The notes: a model not told the origin generated them from the letters alone. DNA of 64,000 bases from Candidimonas sp. SYP-B2681 (GCF_003971065.1 NZ_RYDV01000001.1:496001-560000), one strand, 5' to 3'; counted from the stretch's first letter, positions 49,457 to 59,522 are shown. Program-made: numbers and translations.

Positions 49457-50434
49457 TTATTTACTGGCCCGGAACGCGTCAATTGCTTTTTGCCCGTCTG
49501 GTCCGGCTTTCTGGATCCACTCAGTTAGCATGGTGGTTCCAACTTTATCAAGGCCCTGCATCAATTCAGGGCTGGGCTTGACGATTTCCATGCCGTTTTT
49601 CGCCAGATTATCAAGGTACCACTGAGTTTTTTCCTTGGATAATGCCCAGCCGCGCTTTTCGGCCTCTTGGCCAGCCTCGAGCAACGCTTTCTTGCTTTTT
49701 TCGTCCAGCGCATCAAAGGCCTTCTTGTTCACGATAACGGCATTCTTGGGCAACCAGGCCTGGGTATCGTAGAATTTTTTGATGTACTCGTAGGTCTTGG
49801 TATCCCACCCGGTGGAGCCCGATGTCATGAAAGCGTTAACAACGCCTGTGGCCATTGCTTGCGCCAGTTCGGACTGCTGAATGGTTACGGGCTGGGCCCC
49901 GACAAGTTCGGCGATCCGGGCGGTTACCGGACTGTAAGCGCGCCACTTTACTCCTTTCAAGTCGTCGACCGTTTTGATGTCTTTGTTGGCAAAAATACCC
50001 TGAGGGGGCCATGCGACCGTATAAAGCAGTGTCATGCCCTGGGCGGCCAGTTTTTTATTCAATAAGTCTTTTTGCGCCTGATAAAGTTTCCATGCAGCAT
50101 CGTAACCAGTCGCCAAAAAGGGCAGGCCGTCTAGTGCATAAACTGGGTCTTCATTGGCGTAGTTCGTAAGCAGGATTTCCCCGATCTGCGCCTGATTGCC
50201 CTGAACGGCACGCTTGATTTCAGGCGCCTTGTACAACGAGGCGTTGTTGTGCAGCGTGATCTGAAGTTCGCCGCCCGAAAGTTTACTGACGTCTTTGACG
50301 AACTGCTCGAGATTTTGCGTATGCAAATTTGATGCGGGGTACGCGCTAGGCAAATCCCACTTGGTGGCGGCTTGAACGTTGAAAGCGAAAGCAGCGGCGC
50401 TGGTTGCTGTTAATAAGGCGAGCGTCTTTTTCAT
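49457..50434 (-). CDS. dctP: TRAP substrate-binding protein DctP, pyroglutamate-type candidate
   Basis: The 325-residue receptor has a signal peptide ending after VQA (about 22). Mature segments include WDLPSAYPASNLHTQN, RAVQGNQAQIGEI and VKWRAYSPVTARIAELVGA with the conserved Arg that binds the substrate carboxylate. The N-terminal and hinge segments resemble my recollection of Bordetella DctP6/DctP7, which bind pyroglutamate. The divergent 5-oxoprolinase gene supports that. It is the first gene of the TRAP operon. Confidence 0.9.
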   Translation of the reverse strand: MKKTLALLTATSAAAFAFNVQAATKWDLPSAYPASNLHTQNLEQFVKDVSKLSGGELQITLHNNASLYKAPEIKRAVQGNQAQIGEILLTNYANEDPVYALDGLPFLATGYDAAWKLYQAQKDLLNKKLAAQGMTLLYTVAWPPQGIFANKDIKTVDDLKGVKWRAYSPVTARIAELVGAQPVTIQQSELAQAMATGVVNAFMTSGSTGWDTKTYEYIKKFYDTQAWLPKNAVIVNKKAFDALDEKSKKALLEAGQEAEKRGWALSKEKTQWYLDNLAKNGMEIVKPSPELMQGLDKVGTTMLTEWIQKAGPDGQKAIDAFRASK

Positions 50435-50661
50435 TGGGGATCCTTAATTGGAAATATCACACAAGAACAGCACACAAGCCGCCGATTGTAGTGTGGGAAC
50501 TTAGACGTTCATTCCCTTAAGGCACTAACTGAGGGTAATTCCTAGTATGGTGTCAACTCAATTTTTGTTTCGAGACAGCAAAGTGCGTTCTAATCGTTCC
50601 CTTCTAGGGGGGTTGCAAAGCTATTGTCGCTTTGCGACGTCCAAACGCAAGCGGAGCAAGC
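50435..50661. promoter_or_regulatory. divergent promoter region with inverted repeat 50615-50635
   Basis: This 227-bp space separates the TRAP operon from the oxoprolinase gene. GCAAAGC (50615-50621) and GCTTTGC (50629-50635) form a 7-bp inverted repeat with a 7-bp spacer, 26 bp before the oxoprolinase ATG. Its size and symmetry fit an operator for a dimeric regulator. No regulator gene is adjacent. Confidence 0.45.
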
Positions 50662-53600
50662 ATGATGAAGTGGCAATTTTGGGTCGATCGTGGCGGTACC
50701 TTCACGGATATCGTTGCGGTTACGCCTGATCGGAATATCATCACAACGAAACTGTTATCGGAGAATCCAGAGCAGTATCGTGACGCCGCGGTAGCAGGCA
50801 TTAAACGTATACTCAATGTAGCAGCAGATCAAGCCGTGCCTGTCGAACAGATCGAATGCGTGAAGATGGGTACCACCGTTGCAACGAATGCCTTGCTCGA
50901 GCGCAAGGGCGAACGCACTGTACTGATAACGACACGCGGATTCCGCGATGCGCTGCGCATTGCCTACCAGAACCGCCCACGGTTGTTCGATCGCCACATC
51001 GTGTTGCCAGAACTACTGTACGAAAGTGTCGTCGAAATCGACGAACGTGTGAACGCTCAGGGACAAGTCCTTAACGCGCCCGATCTGCAGGTGGTCCGCG
51101 CGCAACTGACAGAAATTTACGATAACGGCGTAAGAGCGGTTGCCATTGTCTTGATGCATGCCTGGATTCGGTCGGAGCACGAAGCGATGGTGGCACAGCT
51201 TGCTCGCGGTATCGGCTTTACCCAGGTATCGGTCTCGCATGAAGTCAGTCCCTTGATCAAATTCGTCTCGCGCGGCGATACGACTGTCGTTGACGCTTAC
51301 CTTTCGCCAATATTGCGACGATACGTCGAGCAAGTGGCCTCTGAGCTTCCAGGTGTTCCGCTGCTATTCATGCAGTCCAGCGGCGGTTTGACACACGCCG
51401 ACCGATTCCGCGGAAAAGATGCAATCTTGTCAGGCCCTGCAGGCGGTATCGTGGGTATGGCACGCACCAGCGAGCGTGCCGGGTTCAAACAGGTTATCGG
51501 TTTCGACATGGGGGGTACGTCCACGGACGTTTCTCATTATGCAGGTGAATTCGAGCGCGAATTCGAGACGCAGGTGGCTGGTGTTCGTATGCGAGCCCCA
51601 ATGATGAGCATCAACACCGTTGCGGCCGGAGGCGGTTCTATCCTGCACTTCGATGGAGCCCGCCTGCGTGTCGGTCCCGATTCAGCCGGCGCCAATCCCG
51701 GGCCGGCTTGCTATCGCCGTGGCGGTCCATTAGCCGTTACCGATTGCAATGTCATGCTGGGTAAGATACAGCCCGATTTCTTTCCTAACGTATTTGGCCC
51801 TCAAGCCGACCAGCCGCTGGATCTTGATACCGTACGCCAAAAGTTCAACGACATGGCGCTAGAGGTAACACGCGCGACCGGAAGGAGCATGAGCCCAGAA
51901 GTTTTGGCGGAAGGATTTCTCTCCATTGCGGTCGGAAATATGGCAGAGGCCATCAAGCGCATTTCAGTTCAGCAGGGCCACGACGTCACCACATATGCCT
52001 TGACTGTGTTCGGCGGTGCAGGCGGCCAGCACGCATGCCTGGTGGCCGACGCCCTAGGCATGACGCGCATTTTTTCCCACCCCTACGGAGGCGTCCTATC
52101 GGCCTATGGAATGGGCTTGGCGGATCAGATTGAAATTCGTCAGCAAACCGTAGAGAAGGTGTTGGAGGAAGCGCTTTTAAGCAGCCTGCAGGCATACCGT
52201 TTCGAGTTGACCGAACAAGCATCGCAAGGCATGGGTGAGCAGCACACGCAGCAGGGCACGATACAAAGTGTGTGCCGCGTTCATTTGAAATATGAAGGCA
52301 CTGATACTGCCCTTGACGTGCTGCTTTCCGATTCGGTCGCTGCTATGCAAGAGGACTTTGAGCAAGCCTATCGCCAGCGCTATTCTTTCCTGATGCCCGA
52401 AAGGCGTCTCGTCGTGGAGTCGATATCGCTTGAAGCCAGCCTTGCAGGTGACCAAATTGCGGAGCCGCCAGCCCCTATGTCGGATCGTCAAGGAGCACCC
52501 CGGCCACGTGCTGTCCGGCCCATGTTCAGCGCTGGTGCGTGGCATGACACACCCGTATATGAGCGCTCGGATTTACAGGCCGAAGACGTGCTTGACGGCC
52601 CTGTGATCATATCCGAACCCAATCAGACCATCGTCGTCGAGCCCGAGTGGCAGGCCAGGTTGACGCCTGAAAACCATTGGGTCTTGACGCGACTGAAGGC
52701 ATTGACCGGCCAAATGGAAGTCAGCTCGCAGGTTAACCCCATCATGCTGGAGGTATTCAATAATCTCTTCATGTCCATCGCCGATCAAATGGGCGTCCGC
52801 TTGCAGAACACAGCGTATTCAGTGAACATCAAAGAGCGGCTGGATTTTTCTTGCGCCATTTTCGACGTACAGGGCAATCTGATTGCCAATGCACCCCATA
52901 TGCCGGTTCACTTGGGCTCCATGAGTGAGTCCATCAAGACGGTGATGCGCGAGAATGAGGGCCGGATGCAGGCGGGCGACGCCTATGTGGTGAACGATCC
53001 CTACCACGGTGGCACCCATTTGCCCGACGTTACGGTGATCACGCCGGTATTCGACCGCGCAGGCGTAGATATCTTGTTTTTTGTTGGCTCGCGCGGACAC
53101 CATGCCGATATCGGCGGTCTGACCCCGGGCTCCATGCCGCCTAATTCCAAAACGGTAGCCGATGAAGGTGTACTGTTTACTAATTTCCAATTGGTCGGCA
53201 ATGGCATTTTTCGTGAGGCCGAAGCCCGGGCAATATTGGGATCCGGTCAATGGCCGGCCCGCAATCCCGATCAAAATCTGGCTGATATGCGCGCACAGAT
53301 TGCCGCCAATGAAAAAGGCGCCCGTGAATTGCTGAATATGTGCGATCAGTTCGGACTAGGCGTGGTCGCTGCGTATATGCAGCACGTGCAAGATAACGCG
53401 GAAGAAGCGGTCCGTAAAGTCATTACCCGCTTACGTGACGGCAAGTTCGACTACGCTTTGGACAATGGCGCCCATATCCGCGTCGCGATCACGGTACGGC
53501 ACGAAGAACGCAGTGCCACCATCGACTTTACCGGGACATCGCCACAACTGGACAACAATTTCAATGCGCCTGAATCCATTGCCGTAGCGGCAGTGCTGTA

Positions 53601-54300
53601 CGTGTTCAGAACGCTGGTGGACGACGATATCCCCTTGAATGCAGGTTGCCTGAAGCCGCTCCAGATCATCGTGCCGCAGGGATCCATGCTAAAGCCGAAT
53701 CCTCCGGCTGCTGTTGTCGCCGGCAATGTGGAAACGTCGATGTGCATCGTTAATGCCTTATACGGAGCATTGGGTGTTTTGGCCGCAAGCCAGGGAACCA
53801 TGAACAATTTCACCTTCGGAAATCACCAATACCAGTACTACGAGACGGTGTCCGGTGGCACAGGCGCAGGACCGGAACGCATCGGCATGCCATTCGAAAC
53901 GGCGGGCGGCTTCGATGGGACTTCGGTGGTGCAAGCCCATATGACGAACTCGCGTCTGACTGATCCTGAAATATTGGAACTACGTTTCCCCGTCAGGCTC
54001 GAATCCTACGAAATTCGACGGGCTTCCGGAGGCGCAGGGCGTTGGCGCGGCGGCGATGGCGGTGTGCGAAAGGTTCGCTTCCTTGAATCGATGACCGCCG
54101 CCATTCTGTCGAATAATCGAGTGTATCCTCCCTTTGGGCTTGCTGGCGGGCAGCCCGGCATGCTGGGCGTGAACTATGTCGAGCGCGCAGACGGTAGCCG
54201 TACACCGCTCGGCCCACAAGATAGCATTCAACTTTCCCCGGGCGATATGTTTGTTATCGAGACACCTGGAGGTGGGGGCTATGGGCACGCCGAACCTTGA
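50662..54300 (+). CDS. fused hydantoinase A/B, 5-oxoprolinase-type
   Basis: The 1212-residue protein joins a HyuA half (about 1-690; WVDRGGTFTDIVAV at the N-terminus, FDMGGTSTDVSHY near 280, FGGAGGQHACLVADALGM near 450, cited here as FGGAGGQHACL) to a HyuB half (about 695-1210). The latter has LRLQNTAYSVNIKERLDFSCA-like, NDPYHGGTHLPDV and GSRGHHADIGG segments. The fusion is the architecture of 5-oxoprolinases, which split 5-oxoproline to glutamate with ATP. ATG 50662 follows GGAG by several bases. It is divergent from the TRAP operon. Confidence 0.93.
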   Translation: MMKWQFWVDRGGTFTDIVAVTPDRNIITTKLLSENPEQYRDAAVAGIKRILNVAADQAVPVEQIECVKMGTTVATNALLERKGERTVLITTRGFRDALRIAYQNRPRLFDRHIVLPELLYESVVEIDERVNAQGQVLNAPDLQVVRAQLTEIYDNGVRAVAIVLMHAWIRSEHEAMVAQLARGIGFTQVSVSHEVSPLIKFVSRGDTTVVDAYLSPILRRYVEQVASELPGVPLLFMQSSGGLTHADRFRGKDAILSGPAGGIVGMARTSERAGFKQVIGFDMGGTSTDVSHYAGEFEREFETQVAGVRMRAPMMSINTVAAGGGSILHFDGARLRVGPDSAGANPGPACYRRGGPLAVTDCNVMLGKIQPDFFPNVFGPQADQPLDLDTVRQKFNDMALEVTRATGRSMSPEVLAEGFLSIAVGNMAEAIKRISVQQGHDVTTYALTVFGGAGGQHACLVADALGMTRIFSHPYGGVLSAYGMGLADQIEIRQQTVEKVLEEALLSSLQAYRFELTEQASQGMGEQHTQQGTIQSVCRVHLKYEGTDTALDVLLSDSVAAMQEDFEQAYRQRYSFLMPERRLVVESISLEASLAGDQIAEPPAPMSDRQGAPRPRAVRPMFSAGAWHDTPVYERSDLQAEDVLDGPVIISEPNQTIVVEPEWQARLTPENHWVLTRLKALTGQMEVSSQVNPIMLEVFNNLFMSIADQMGVRLQNTAYSVNIKERLDFSCAIFDVQGNLIANAPHMPVHLGSMSESIKTVMRENEGRMQAGDAYVVNDPYHGGTHLPDVTVITPVFDRAGVDILFFVGSRGHHADIGGLTPGSMPPNSKTVADEGVLFTNFQLVGNGIFREAEARAILGSGQWPARNPDQNLADMRAQIAANEKGARELLNMCDQFGLGVVAAYMQHVQDNAEEAVRKVITRLRDGKFDYALDNGAHIRVAITVRHEERSATIDFTGTSPQLDNNFNAPESIAVAAVLYVFRTLVDDDIPLNAGCLKPLQIIVPQGSMLKPNPPAAVVAGNVETSMCIVNALYGALGVLAASQGTMNNFTFGNHQYQYYETVSGGTGAGPERIGMPFETAGGFDGTSVVQAHMTNSRLTDPEILELRFPVRLESYEIRRASGGAGRWRGGDGGVRKVRFLESMTAAILSNNRVYPPFGLAGGQPGMLGVNYVERADGSRTPLGPQDSIQLSPGDMFVIETPGGGGYGHAEP

Positions 54301-54353
54301 TATGTTGTTAAGGCCAGACTGTAGTTGTCGTTGAATCGGAAGCGAGCCTGAAG

Positions 54354-55217
54354 ATGGTAGCGTTGGCGATATTATTTGTCTTTATCTGGTCTACCGGCTT
54401 CATTGTGGGGAAGGCGATAGTTCCGTACGCCGACCCCACCTTGTTTCTTCTGGTTCGTACTTTGATCGCCGCAGCCATGTTCACGGCGATAGTGTCATAT
54501 GCCAGGTTGACTTGGCCGCCTTGGCGCGAGATACCTAAACATTTATTCGCAGGCATATTGCTGCAGGGTTTGTATTTATCGGCAACCTATTGGGCCATTG
54601 CAGGCGGGCTGCCCCCCGCTATCATGGCTCTTCTCGGCGCACTGCAACCTCTGATGACGGCCTTCCTGGCAATCCCCATACTCAAAGAGATTCCAACGCG
54701 CAAGATATGGCTTGGCCTTGTGTTAGGCTTACTGGGTGTTTTCCTGGTTATACAGCCAAGCTTGGGCCGTAACGGCAATGAATCGTTCTCTATTGTTGTT
54801 CTGCTCATTGATTTGCTTGCCATATTGTCGATTACATTCGGCACTATCCTGCAGAAGACGTCGATATCGAAAGTCGATATTCGTGTTTCCGCAGCTTTGC
54901 AGAACATTGGCTCGGTATTCTTTACTGGTCTATTCGTGTGGATTTTGGGCGAAGATCGCTGGATTTGGTCAGTTGAGTTATGGGCGTCCTTGCTTTGGGC
55001 TGCGTTCGTGCTTTCAGGAATTGGAACATTGCTGCTGGTCTGGATCGTGCGCAGGGGTCAGGCGGCTACGGCGTCATCACTGATGTTCCTGGCTCCGCCT
55101 TTGGCGGCGATTGAGGCCTATTTTCTTTTTGGCGACCGACTCAGCGCGATTCAGCTATTGGGGTTTGTGATTGCCGTGACGGGTGTGCTTGTTTGCAACT
55201 GGCGGCGGCAGCGCTAA
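54354..55217 (+). CDS. EamA/DMT-family transporter
   Basis: The 287-residue protein has ten hydrophobic helices in two EamA repeats (about 1-130 and 145-285). The N-terminus FVFIWSTGFIVGKAIVPYADP is typical of this family (cited core: WSTGFIVGK). It follows the oxoprolinase by 53 bp on the same strand and might be cotranscribed with it. The substrate is unknown; it differs clearly from the DMT protein at 3190. Confidence 0.88.
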   Translation: MVALAILFVFIWSTGFIVGKAIVPYADPTLFLLVRTLIAAAMFTAIVSYARLTWPPWREIPKHLFAGILLQGLYLSATYWAIAGGLPPAIMALLGALQPLMTAFLAIPILKEIPTRKIWLGLVLGLLGVFLVIQPSLGRNGNESFSIVVLLIDLLAILSITFGTILQKTSISKVDIRVSAALQNIGSVFFTGLFVWILGEDRWIWSVELWASLLWAAFVLSGIGTLLLVWIVRRGQAATASSLMFLAPPLAAIEAYFLFGDRLSAIQLLGFVIAVTGVLVCNWRRQR

Positions 55218-55264
55218 ATACCCGAAAACTTGATACCAAGATTTTGTCAGGAAATGGTTTTTTT

Positions 55265-56122
55265 ATGAGAACAAAAACTCTTATACGCCGTCTCGCACTT
55301 GTATTGGGCACAGTTTTATTGAGCCCGATGTCGGCGAGCGCACAAGGTTATATAAGCCGATTGCTGAATCAGCCGGTACCCGGCGGCGTAGCAGTGGTGG
55401 CTTTGGGTCACTCGCCGGATGCACCTCGCGTGTTCTATAAAGAGGAACGCGTAATGGTATTGCGCGACAGTGATCAGGAATGGATAGCCATTGTCGGCGT
55501 AGATCTTAAGACATCGCCGGGTCGCCAAATACTCAAAGTGGAAAGCATGGGCGCTGCGCGCCAGGAAAGCTTCGAAGTGGGCGAAAAGAACTACGAGTCG
55601 CAACACATTACCTTAAAAAATAAAAGCCAAGTCAACCCCGACCCCGAACAAACACGTCGCTTCGAGCGCGAGTATAAAGAGCAGATTGATGCCTATAAGA
55701 ATTTTCGAGAGGCAATCCCCAGCAACGTCGTTCTAGACAGACCTGTCAGCGGGCGGCTCTCGAGCCCGTTCGGATTGCGACGATTTTTCAATGGTGAAGA
55801 GCGTAATGCCCATTCCGGGCTCGATTTTGCCGTTCCGCTAGGCACTCCGATCAAGGCTCCGGCGAACGGCGTCGTTACTATTGTCGCGGACTATTTCTTC
55901 AATGGTAAAACAGTATTCATCGATCATGGCCAGGGCTTTATCAGCATGTACTGCCATCTGTCAGGGTTCGAGGTAAAGAAGGGTGATGTGATAGAACGCG
56001 GACAAATTATTGGCAGGGTGGGCGCCACCGGCCGGGCCACCGGACCTCATCTCCACTGGAATATAAGCCTTAATAACGCTCGCGTCGATCCAGCTATCTT
56101 CATCAATGCCTTCAAGCCCTAA
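55265..56122 (+). CDS. M23 family metallopeptidase, exported
   Basis: The 285-residue protein has a Sec signal peptide (about 1-27, cleavage after ASA). A beta-rich N-terminal domain precedes an M23 domain at about 170-280. Zinc ligands are present: His and Asp in AHSGLDFAVPLGTP near residue 183, and the HLH motif in GPHLHWNIS near residue 260. Thus it should be an active peptidoglycan endopeptidase, unlike the NlpD-like protein at 27638. CAGGAAA lies upstream of the ATG. Confidence 0.93.
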   Translation: MRTKTLIRRLALVLGTVLLSPMSASAQGYISRLLNQPVPGGVAVVALGHSPDAPRVFYKEERVMVLRDSDQEWIAIVGVDLKTSPGRQILKVESMGAARQESFEVGEKNYESQHITLKNKSQVNPDPEQTRRFEREYKEQIDAYKNFREAIPSNVVLDRPVSGRLSSPFGLRRFFNGEERNAHSGLDFAVPLGTPIKAPANGVVTIVADYFFNGKTVFIDHGQGFISMYCHLSGFEVKKGDVIERGQIIGRVGATGRATGPHLHWNISLNNARVDPAIFINAFKP

Positions 56123-56128
56123 GCAGCC

Positions 56129-56809
56129 GTGACGTGTCCGTTCTTTCGTGGCTTCACAGACAGTATTTCGATTGCCGTCGGCTATATTCCCGTCGCAATA
56201 TCGTTTGGACTGGCTGCGGTATATGCAGATTTGTCGCCCTGGCTCGCCGTTCTCGTATCGCTTTTGGTCTATGCAGGTGCGAGCCAGTTCATACTGATCA
56301 GCCTCGTCGCAAGCGGCACGGCTGCCTTCAGTGTGGTGGGCATTGTCCTGCTGATGAATTTGCGTCACCTCTTCTATGGACCTGCTGTGCTCTCCAGTCT
56401 GGCTCCTTCCAAGCGGAGCGTGCCAGTGCTGTTTTTGGCGGCCGGACTGACGGATGAAGTATTTGCCACGTCCATTAGCAGGATGGCTAAACAGCCGCCA
56501 GAAGAGCGCGAATCCTGGTATCTTGGTTTGCAGCTGGGAGCCTACCTTGCCTGGGTAGGCGGGACAGCAATTGGCGCCTTCTTCGGTCACGATTGGGTGC
56601 GCGACTCCGAGATACTGATGCAGACCCTGGGCTTTGTACTGCCGGCGCTATTCTTTGCCTTATTGCTCGAGATCCGGCGCGTCGTCCCAACATACCTGCT
56701 GGTCGGGGCTGCAGCAGCGACTATCCTATGTTTGTCAGTACTGCCAGCTTATGGCGCAATTGTGGCTGGCATGGCGGCTGGCGCCTTGCTAGGCGCACGT
56801 CGGGCTTAA
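56129..56809 (+). CDS. azlC: AzlC family branched-chain amino acid exporter subunit
   Basis: The 226-residue protein has several membrane helices. AzlC pattern pieces are SIAVGYIPVAISFGLAA and YAGASQFILISLVASGT, followed by NLRHLFYGPAV near residue 76. AzlC pairs with small AzlD to export branched-chain amino acids or analogues. It uses GTG and starts 6 bp after the M23 gene. The AzlD gene follows after 16 bp. Confidence 0.93.
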   Translation: MTCPFFRGFTDSISIAVGYIPVAISFGLAAVYADLSPWLAVLVSLLVYAGASQFILISLVASGTAAFSVVGIVLLMNLRHLFYGPAVLSSLAPSKRSVPVLFLAAGLTDEVFATSISRMAKQPPEERESWYLGLQLGAYLAWVGGTAIGAFFGHDWVRDSEILMQTLGFVLPALFFALLLEIRRVVPTYLLVGAAAATILCLSVLPAYGAIVAGMAAGALLGARRA

Positions 56810-56825
56810 TGCCTTGGAGCTAACA

Positions 56826-57173
56826 ATGGATAATGCGACCCTGCTGTGGGTAATTGTGCTTAGCGGAGGCGGCACTCTATTAATTCGATATTTACCGATG
56901 CGGTGGCAGGAAAGGGGCATCAAGAGCGCGCGAGGCAGTCAAAAACTGCGCAAGGCACTGGATGCAATAGGGCCGTCGGCAATTGTCGCCTTACTAATGG
57001 CTTCATTGGCGAATATGCTGGCGCCTGCCGTCATCGCTCAGAACGGGTTACCTATCGTTATGGGGCTGATCGGAGTGGTCGCAGGTAAAAGACTGGTAGG
57101 CGATATCGCGTGGTCAACGCTTAGCGGTGTAATTGCTTATGGCGTAACGGTGTGGCTGCTAACCATTGTATAG
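56826..57173 (+). CDS. azlD: AzlD family protein
   Basis: The 115-residue protein has three or four helices with the AzlD pattern (ILSGGGTLLIRYLPM and ALDAIGPSAIVALLMASL, cited as RYLPM and IGPSAIVALL). ATG 56826 has GGAG upstream. It is the small partner of the AzlC subunit just upstream and ends the cluster before the convergent spoT gene. Confidence 0.9.
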   Translation: MDNATLLWVIVLSGGGTLLIRYLPMRWQERGIKSARGSQKLRKALDAIGPSAIVALLMASLANMLAPAVIAQNGLPIVMGLIGVVAGKRLVGDIAWSTLSGVIAYGVTVWLLTIV

Positions 57174-57236
57174 ACTGATAGTGCCTTGCGAGGCGAACGG
57201 TTTGATTGTTATCCGGTTAGCCTACCACCGAAGTGA

Positions 57237-59504
57237 TCAGCCTTTTAACCGTACAATTTTTTGCACTTGAGGTACATGACGAATCGCGCGGATGACCTGC
57301 GCCAGGTGCTTGCGACTGTCGACTTGAACGGTAAGGTGCAGAATGCCCGTGGCGGCCGCGTCGTCTTGCATGGTCAGATGCATGATGTTGGAGTCCGCCT
57401 CGGTGACTTCGGCCGCAAGACGGCCCAGAACGCCTCTTTCGTTGACCACCGTAACATCAAGCCGGGTAGAGAGGTGCCGTGCTGTGTTGCTATCCCACAA
57501 GACCGGGATCCAACGCTCTGGTTCGCGAGCACGTTGGCGCTGTGCGACGGCGCATTCTTCCATGTGTACCACCAGGCCGTGTCCAAGACGGATTCCACCA
57601 ATAATGGCATCGCCTGGCAAGGGACCACAACAGGGCGCCAGTTGAACCGCTTGCCCTTCATTGCCATGAATAAGAATGGGCGCACTGGTCACGGACGATA
57701 GCTCGTCAAATGCAGCCGCGGTGGTGGCAAGGAAGGCGTTCTCTGGGGCGAAACGACGCGCTACCACAGCCGCCAAGCGTTTTCCCAGCCCGATATCAGC
57801 CAAGATTTCTTCGCGAGATGTGGCGCCAGAACTTTTGGCGAGCTTTTCCCAGTCGGGATCGTCGTCGGTGGGATGCGGTAGATGTAATTGGTCGAATGCC
57901 TGATTCAGCAGGCGTTGGCCGAAGGCCACCGATTCTTCCAGCTTCACGGTGCGCAGGTAGTGGCGGATTTCGGATCGCGCACGGCCTGTTCGAACGTAGT
58001 TAAGCCATTGTGCACTGGGTCGTGAGGCGGGAGACGTAATGATTTCAACGGCGTCGCCGCTTTTGAGTTCAGTACGCAACGGAGCGAATTCGCCGTTTAT
58101 CTTTGAAGCGACTGCTTGGTTTCCGATATCGGTATGAATCGTATAGGCGAAATCGACGGGCGTGGCGCCCCGCGGCAGGGAGATAATCTTGCCCTGAGGG
58201 GTGAAGACATATACCGCATCAGGGAACAAGTCGACCTTGACGTGTTCAAGGAACTCGCCCGAATCGCCGGTTTGGCTTTGGATGTCCAGCAGCGACTGTA
58301 GCCATTGATGAGTACGCTTTTGCAGGTCGTTAAGCGTAACGTTGTCTTCTTTATACAACCAGTGTGAAGCAACGCCTTCTTCGGCCACGTGATCCATGTC
58401 GCGGGTACGGAACTGGAACTCGACCGGAGTGCCATAGGGGCCCACCAGAGTGGTATGTAAGGACTGATATCCGTTGAGCTTCGGAATGGCGATATAGTCT
58501 TTGAACTTGCCAGGTACGGGGCGATACAGTTGATGCAGCGTACCTAAAGCCAGATAGCATTCCGGCAGGGTATGGACTATGACGCGAAACCCGTAGATGT
58601 CTAGTACCTCGGAAAATGACTTTTTTTGTTCCGCCATTTTCGTGTAAATGCTGTACAGAGACTTCTCACGTCCGCTGACTTCGGCTTCTATGCCAGCCGC
58701 AGGTAACGCCACGCGTACGGCGTCGGAAATTTTTCCGAGTACCTCGCGCCGGTTTCCACGCGCGGCCATCATGGCTTTATGCAAGACCCGATAGCGGTCG
58801 GGATAGATTGCCTGGAAACATAGATCTTGCAGTTCGCGGAATAAGGCGTTTAACCCCAGACGGTGCGCAATGGGTGTGTAAATTTCCAGGGTCTCGCGCG
58901 CGATGCGGCGACGTTTCTCGACCTTGACGGCCCCGAGCGTCCGCATATTATGCAGGCGGTCAGCCAGTTTGATCAGAATGACGCGTACGTCACGCGCCAT
59001 GGCAAGCAGCATCTTACGGAAGCTTTCCGCTTGTTGCTCTGCTTTGGTGGCGAATTCAAGCCGTTCTAATTTAGACAGCCCGTCAACGATTTCGGAGACG
59101 TCCGCGCCGAATTTTTCGGCCAGTTCTTGTTTGGCGACGCCCTGATCCTCGATGACATCATGAAGCAGGGCAGCCATGAGAGAATCTGCGTCGAGCTTCC
59201 AACCGGCGCAGATTTCAGTAACGGCAATCGGATGCGAAATATACGGTTCGCCACTAGCCCGGAACTGGCCTAAATGGGCCTGATCGGCAAAACGGTAAGC
59301 CTCTTTGACGCGTTCAATGTCTTTTGGACTGAGGTAATGGCTAATGACCTGCGTAAGGGGGGCAAGCGACGCAATCGTGTTCGGTTGCGCGTCGGCAAGA
59401 CCGAGCGGCGTAGTCTTTGGCGGCTTGCCCCGACGCAGGCGAGTACCTTTCTTCAGGACGGCCAGGAGGCCCGATGAAGCACCGCGAAGACTGGTAAACG
59501 CCAT
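57237..59504 (-). CDS. spoT: bifunctional (p)ppGpp synthetase/hydrolase SpoT
   Basis: The 755-residue protein has an HD hydrolase domain (about 75-230, with LLHDVIEDQG), a RelA/SpoT synthetase domain (about 250-370), a TGS domain (about 415-475) and a C-terminal ACT domain (about 680-755). HD and synthetase motifs both look intact (KLADRLHNMRTL and YGFRVIVHTLPECYLALG, cited as LADRLHN and YGFRVI). It makes and degrades the stringent alarmone. It is the last gene of a gmk-rpoZ-spoT operon. Confidence 0.95.
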   Translation of the reverse strand: MAFTSLRGASSGLLAVLKKGTRLRRGKPPKTTPLGLADAQPNTIASLAPLTQVISHYLSPKDIERVKEAYRFADQAHLGQFRASGEPYISHPIAVTEICAGWKLDADSLMAALLHDVIEDQGVAKQELAEKFGADVSEIVDGLSKLERLEFATKAEQQAESFRKMLLAMARDVRVILIKLADRLHNMRTLGAVKVEKRRRIARETLEIYTPIAHRLGLNALFRELQDLCFQAIYPDRYRVLHKAMMAARGNRREVLGKISDAVRVALPAAGIEAEVSGREKSLYSIYTKMAEQKKSFSEVLDIYGFRVIVHTLPECYLALGTLHQLYRPVPGKFKDYIAIPKLNGYQSLHTTLVGPYGTPVEFQFRTRDMDHVAEEGVASHWLYKEDNVTLNDLQKRTHQWLQSLLDIQSQTGDSGEFLEHVKVDLFPDAVYVFTPQGKIISLPRGATPVDFAYTIHTDIGNQAVASKINGEFAPLRTELKSGDAVEIITSPASRPSAQWLNYVRTGRARSEIRHYLRTVKLEESVAFGQRLLNQAFDQLHLPHPTDDDPDWEKLAKSSGATSREEILADIGLGKRLAAVVARRFAPENAFLATTAAAFDELSSVTSAPILIHGNEGQAVQLAPCCGPLPGDAIIGGIRLGHGLVVHMEECAVAQRQRAREPERWIPVLWDSNTARHLSTRLDVTVVNERGVLGRLAAEVTEADSNIMHLTMQDDAAATGILHLTVQVDSRKHLAQVIRAIRHVPQVQKIVRLKG

Positions 59505-59522
59505 AAGACTAGCCCCGTGAAA

